This document shows positions 61,083 to 64,000 of a stretch of 64,000 nucleotides of DNA, in pieces. A program made the position numbers and the translations under genes. Source of the stretch: Marinobacterium lacunae (GTDB lineage Bacteria; Pseudomonadota; Gammaproteobacteria; Pseudomonadales; Balneatricaceae). The notes under the pieces were generated by a model. That model was not told where the DNA came from and searched no databases. It saw only the letters and a program-made list of their open reading frames with translations. Every line of letters starts with the position of its first letter. The first letter of the stretch is position 1. The stretch spans positions 124,001-188,000 of the forward strand of contig NZ_JMQN01000040.1 in the NCBI RefSeq assembly GCF_000705555.1, read 5' to 3'.

Positions 61083-61985
61083 TTATTTAACCTGTTTTCC
61101 GACAAACGCACTGCTGCGTCCATCGAAGGTGGCCAGCGCGCCATAGAGTTCCGGACGCCGATCCCTGAATACCCCCCATCCGCGCCGCATCCGGGCAAGC
61201 TCATCCAGATCGAAGCTGTGCACCAGCACAGTCTCGCTCTGCTGATCCGCCTCGGCCACCAGCTCGCCATGCTGATTGGCAATAAACGAGGAGCCGTAGA
61301 AGGTTATTGAGACTTCATCCTCCCACTCCGTCCCGACGCGATTGGAGGCAATAACCGGTGTCAGGTTGGCCGCTGCATGACCCTGCTGGGTACGCTGCCA
61401 ATGACGGCGCGAGTCCAACCCCGCATCCTGAGGCTCACTGCCGATAGCGGTCGGATAGAAGATTAGCTCGGCCCCCTGCAACGCGAGACAGCGTGCGGTT
61501 TCGGGAAACCACTGATCCCAGCATATACCAAGTCCGATGCGGGCATAGCGGGTGTCCCATACCTGAAAACCGGTATCGCCCGGCGAGAAGTAGAACTTCT
61601 CGCTGTAAGCCCAACCATCAGGAATATGGCTTTTACGATACAGGTTAGGCAGTACACGACCATCGGCGTCGATCATCACAACCGAGTTGAAACGCGCCTG
61701 TCCACTCAGTTCGTAGAAGCAGATCGGCAGCACCACCTCAAGCTCGGCCGCCAGACGGCTGAAGTGGGCAATTGCCGGATTCTCATCCACAGTGGTGGCC
61801 AGACTGAGGTACTCAGCTTTGTGCTTTTTGCAAAAGTAAGGTGTTTCGAACAACTCCTGCAGCAAAATGATCTGTGCACCCTGACTATGGGCCTGACGCA
61901 CCAGCGCTTCCGCGCGTTCGATATTGCTCAGCCTATCGTTGTCGCAGGCCATCTGGGTAGCCGCAACGGTTACTACACGGGACAT
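61083..61985 (-). CDS. aguB: N-carbamoylputrescine amidase
   Basis: This 300-residue nitrilase-family amidase has the catalytic triad Glu ([12 protein letters not shown]), Lys ([10 protein letters not shown]) and Cys ([11 protein letters not shown]). The segment GYFYEKF-like [16 protein letters not shown] and the length are those of AguB. It converts N-carbamoylputrescine to putrescine, CO2 and NH3, the step after AguA. Confidence 0.95.
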   Translation of the reverse strand: MSRVVTVAATQMACDNDRLSNIERAEALVRQAHSQGAQIILLQELFETPYFCKKHKAEYLSLATTVDENPAIAHFSRLAAELEVVLPICFYELSGQARFNSVVMIDADGRVLPNLYRKSHIPDGWAYSEKFYFSPGDTGFQVWDTRYARIGLGICWDQWFPETARCLALQGAELIFYPTAIGSEPQDAGLDSRRHWQRTQQGHAAANLTPVIASNRVGTEWEDEVSITFYGSSFIANQHGELVAEADQQSETVLVHSFDLDELARMRRGWGVFRDRRPELYGALATFDGRSSAFVGKQVK

Positions 61986-62006
61986 AACAGGCTCCTGTTA
62001 TTGTTA

Positions 62007-63398
62007 TTAAACAGTATGGAGATACCAGGAATACTCAAGGTCGGAGATGGTGCGTTCGAACTCTTCGAGCTCACTCTCCTTGCACGCCACAAACACATCG
62101 AGAAACTCACTGCCGAGATACTCATTCATCACCGGCGAGGCATCGAGCTGGCGCAGTGCATCGCGCAGGTTATTGGGCAGTGTGGGCTCGAACTGGTCAT
62201 AGGCGTTGCCAACGACCTTCGCCGGCGGCTCGATCTTGTTGGATATGCCGTAGTGCATCGCCGCCAGCATGGCCGCCATCATCAGATAAGGGTTGGCATC
62301 GGTACCCGCCACACGGTGTTCGATGCGGGTCGCCGCCGGGTCGCCGCCGGGTATACGCAAAGCCGTGGTGCGGTTCTCAACTCCCCAGGTAGGGGCCATC
62401 GGTACGAAGAACTCGCGGCTGAAACGGCGGTATGAGTTGATATTGGGGCAGAGGATAGCGAAGTACTGGTCCAGCGTCTCCAGCAAGCCACCCAGTGCCC
62501 AACGCAGCATATCGTTGGCCTCATCGTTGTCGTCGAGGGCGAAAACGTTGTTGCCCGCCTCATTGAGCAGGCTGATATGCAGATGCATGCCGTTGCCCGC
62601 CTGATCCGCATAGGGCTTGGCCATGAACGTGGTATCCATCTCGTGGTCGTAGGCCACGTTCTTGATCACACGGCGCAACAGCGTTGCGTTGTCGCAAGAG
62701 CGCACCGGATCGTCCACGTGCATCAGGTTGATCTCAAACTGCCCCGGTGCCGATTCGGCAACGATGGTGTCCGCCGGCAGCCCCTGAGCACGCGCAGTGG
62801 AGATGATATCCATCAGCAGATCGGTGTACTCATCGAGTTCATCGATGGAGTACACCTGTACACTCTCAGGGCGTTTGCCGGAGATTGGCGATCGTGGCGG
62901 CTGGGGCCGACCGGAGATGTTCTCCTGATCGATCAGATAAAACTCCAATTCGAACGCGGTCACCGGCGTCAGACCCAACTCCCTGAACCGGCGCACCATA
63001 CCTTTAAGGATCATCCGGGGGTCGGCGAAGAACGGCGTCTCGCGATCTTCGTACATCGACATCAGACACTGTGCGATGGGGCGCTTTTGCCAGGGCTCCA
63101 TCGCCAAAGTCCCTGTTATCGGGAAGCAGATGCGATCCGCATCCCCTATCTCCAGACCCAACCCTGTCTCTTCGACGGTAGTACCCTGAATATTCAAACC
63201 ATAAAGTGAAGCCGGCAACGCAATACCCTTGGTATAGGCCTTGGTCAACGCCGAACGGTCTACCCTTTTCCCTCTGACAATGCCGTTCATGTCGGCAATC
63301 AGCAGATCGACAAATTGCAGATCCGGATGTTTTTCCAGAAAGGCTTCTGCCTCATCCACCGTGGGAACAACAACATCTTCCGAGCTTAAACAACTCAT
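62007..63398 (-). CDS. Glutamine-synthetase-like gamma-glutamylputrescine ligase (PuuA-like)
   Basis: This protein of about 463 residues of the glutamine synthetase superfamily has FELEFYLIDQ, ESAPGQFEINL, NGMHLHISL, ENRTTALRIPGGDP and EHRVAGTDANPYL, the ATP- and glutamate-binding motifs in order. The sequence is of the PuuA branch and not GlnA. It ligates glutamate to putrescine as the first step of the Puu pathway. I start it at the ATG at 63398; a GTG three codons earlier is possible. It is first gene of the minus-strand operon, divergent from a second GS-like gene. Confidence 0.85.
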   Translation of the reverse strand: MSCLSSEDVVVPTVDEAEAFLEKHPDLQFVDLLIADMNGIVRGKRVDRSALTKAYTKGIALPASLYGLNIQGTTVEETGLGLEIGDADRICFPITGTLAMEPWQKRPIAQCLMSMYEDRETPFFADPRMILKGMVRRFRELGLTPVTAFELEFYLIDQENISGRPQPPRSPISGKRPESVQVYSIDELDEYTDLLMDIISTARAQGLPADTIVAESAPGQFEINLMHVDDPVRSCDNATLLRRVIKNVAYDHEMDTTFMAKPYADQAGNGMHLHISLLNEAGNNVFALDDNDEANDMLRWALGGLLETLDQYFAILCPNINSYRRFSREFFVPMAPTWGVENRTTALRIPGGDPAATRIEHRVAGTDANPYLMMAAMLAAMHYGISNKIEPPAKVVGNAYDQFEPTLPNNLRDALRQLDASPVMNEYLGSEFLDVFVACKESELEEFERTISDLEYSWYLHTV

Positions 63399-63573
63399 GC
63401 TACGCACCCGTTTAATATGAGAACTTTCAATTGATTAGCGTTATTTTCCGGTGTTCGTCCCGGCGCGGACGCAGGTCTTGCAGAAGATGAAGACGCGCAC
63501 GATCGGAGCGCACGTTTTTCGTGCCACAGGACACCGATGGGATACGATTCTGATTTGAAAGAATTTTTCAGAA

Positions 63574-63593
63574 AATACCACCCGGGGGGTATT
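63574..63593. promoter_or_regulatory. 20-bp near-perfect palindrome between two PuuA-like genes
   Basis: AATACCACCC/GGGGGGTATT is a 20-bp palindrome with one mismatch, in the 329-bp divergent promoter region between the two ligase genes. It is well placed to be the operator of a regulator controlling both units. Confidence 0.5.
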
Positions 63594-63727
63594 CAGACGC
63601 AACTCTCGCTTCCTACACACTGTGTCCAGATCAATCGTTCAGCTCAAACGCCGACGCCGCAATCACTCACGTGTGCTGCGGCTCGAGTAAGCCGAACGAG
63701 GCATACAAAACCAATCGAGTATTCAAC

Positions 63728-64000
63728 ATGGAAGCGGACCTGGAACGCTGGCTGAAAGAGCAACAGATTACCGAGGTGGAGTGTGTGGTCAGTGACCTGA
63801 CCGGCATTGCACGCGGCAAGATCTCACCGGTGGATAAGTTTATCGCCGAAAAGGGGATGCGATTACCAGAGAGCATTTTGCTGCAAACGGTAACCGGTGA
63901 CTATGTCGAAGACGACATCTATTACGCCCTGCTTAACCCCGCCGATATCGACTTTATCTGTAAACCCGACCCCAACGCTGCATACCTCCTACCCTGGACT
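63728..64000 (+). CDS. Second glutamine-synthetase-like ligase, 5' part
   Basis: The first 91 codons are present and the gene runs off the window. The sequence MEADLERWLKEQQITEVECV ... DLTGIARGKISPVDKFIA matches the N-terminal beta-grasp domain of PuuA-type glutamine synthetases. It is divergent from the PuuA-like gene at 62007 and likely encodes a second polyamine or amino-acid ligase. Confidence 0.85.
   Translation, partial: MEADLERWLKEQQITEVECVVSDLTGIARGKISPVDKFIAEKGMRLPESILLQTVTGDYVEDDIYYALLNPADIDFICKPDPNAAYLLPWT

Overview
The window is a piece of a gammaproteobacterial chromosome, probably a marine heterotroph of the Oceanospirillales/Alteromonadales type. That placement is inferred from the conserved order thrS-infC-rpmI-rplT-pheS-pheT-ihfA-merR-tRNA-Pro on the minus strand (43328-50799), the high-to-moderate GC content, and the many c-di-GMP proteins. 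No single gene fixes the genus.

Layout. 1-2834 is a decayed accessory end: two opposed IS30-family remnants, a MarR regulator with a siderophore-interacting flavoprotein, and small orphan genes, stopping at the 3' end of tRNA-Ser(GGA), where a tandem 12-mer resembles integrase arm sites. 2835-16500 is ordinary chromosome: Na+/Ca2+ antiporter, CorA, a DUF3422 protein, two large GGDEF/EAL proteins, a Ras-like GTPase with roadblock partners, NfeD with slipin, and folD. 16686-24596 is a catabolic island: a minus-strand operon (flavin reductase, flavin-dependent monooxygenase, MFS transporter, OprB-type porin, SnoaL-like protein, GST) with a convergent MarR regulator and a palindrome-rich promoter, flanked on both sides by dead IS3-family fragments.

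24691-43372 is the most interesting part: an element of about 18.6 kb inserted in the 3' end of tRNA-Pro(GGG), bounded by a 45-bp direct repeat. It holds a P4-type integrase, an AlpA-type regulator behind an iteron-like ACCCTTT cluster, a DnaT-like replication protein, a DnaB-like helicase, a coiled-coil protein, a lambda gpD-type head decoration protein and a Nu1-like small terminase. It has no large terminase, portal, major capsid, tail or lysis genes. The second half carries probable defence cargo (a putAbiC-like membrane protein, several orphan membrane proteins, an 1175-residue SIR2 protein) and a self-complementary RNA region resembling the C4/CI antisense system of P1 and P4. I read it as a phage satellite that contributes its own packaging specificity and capsid cement.

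43328-50799 is the translation and nucleoid-protein cluster. 50995-56360 pairs a CitAB/DcuSR-type two-component system with a convergent tctCBA tripartite tricarboxylate transporter. 56543-58534 is a PocR-PAS-GAF-GGDEF diguanylate cyclase. 58650-64000 is an agmatine/putrescine catabolic cluster (PuuB-like oxidase, AguA, AguB, two PuuA-like ligases, the last cut by the window edge).
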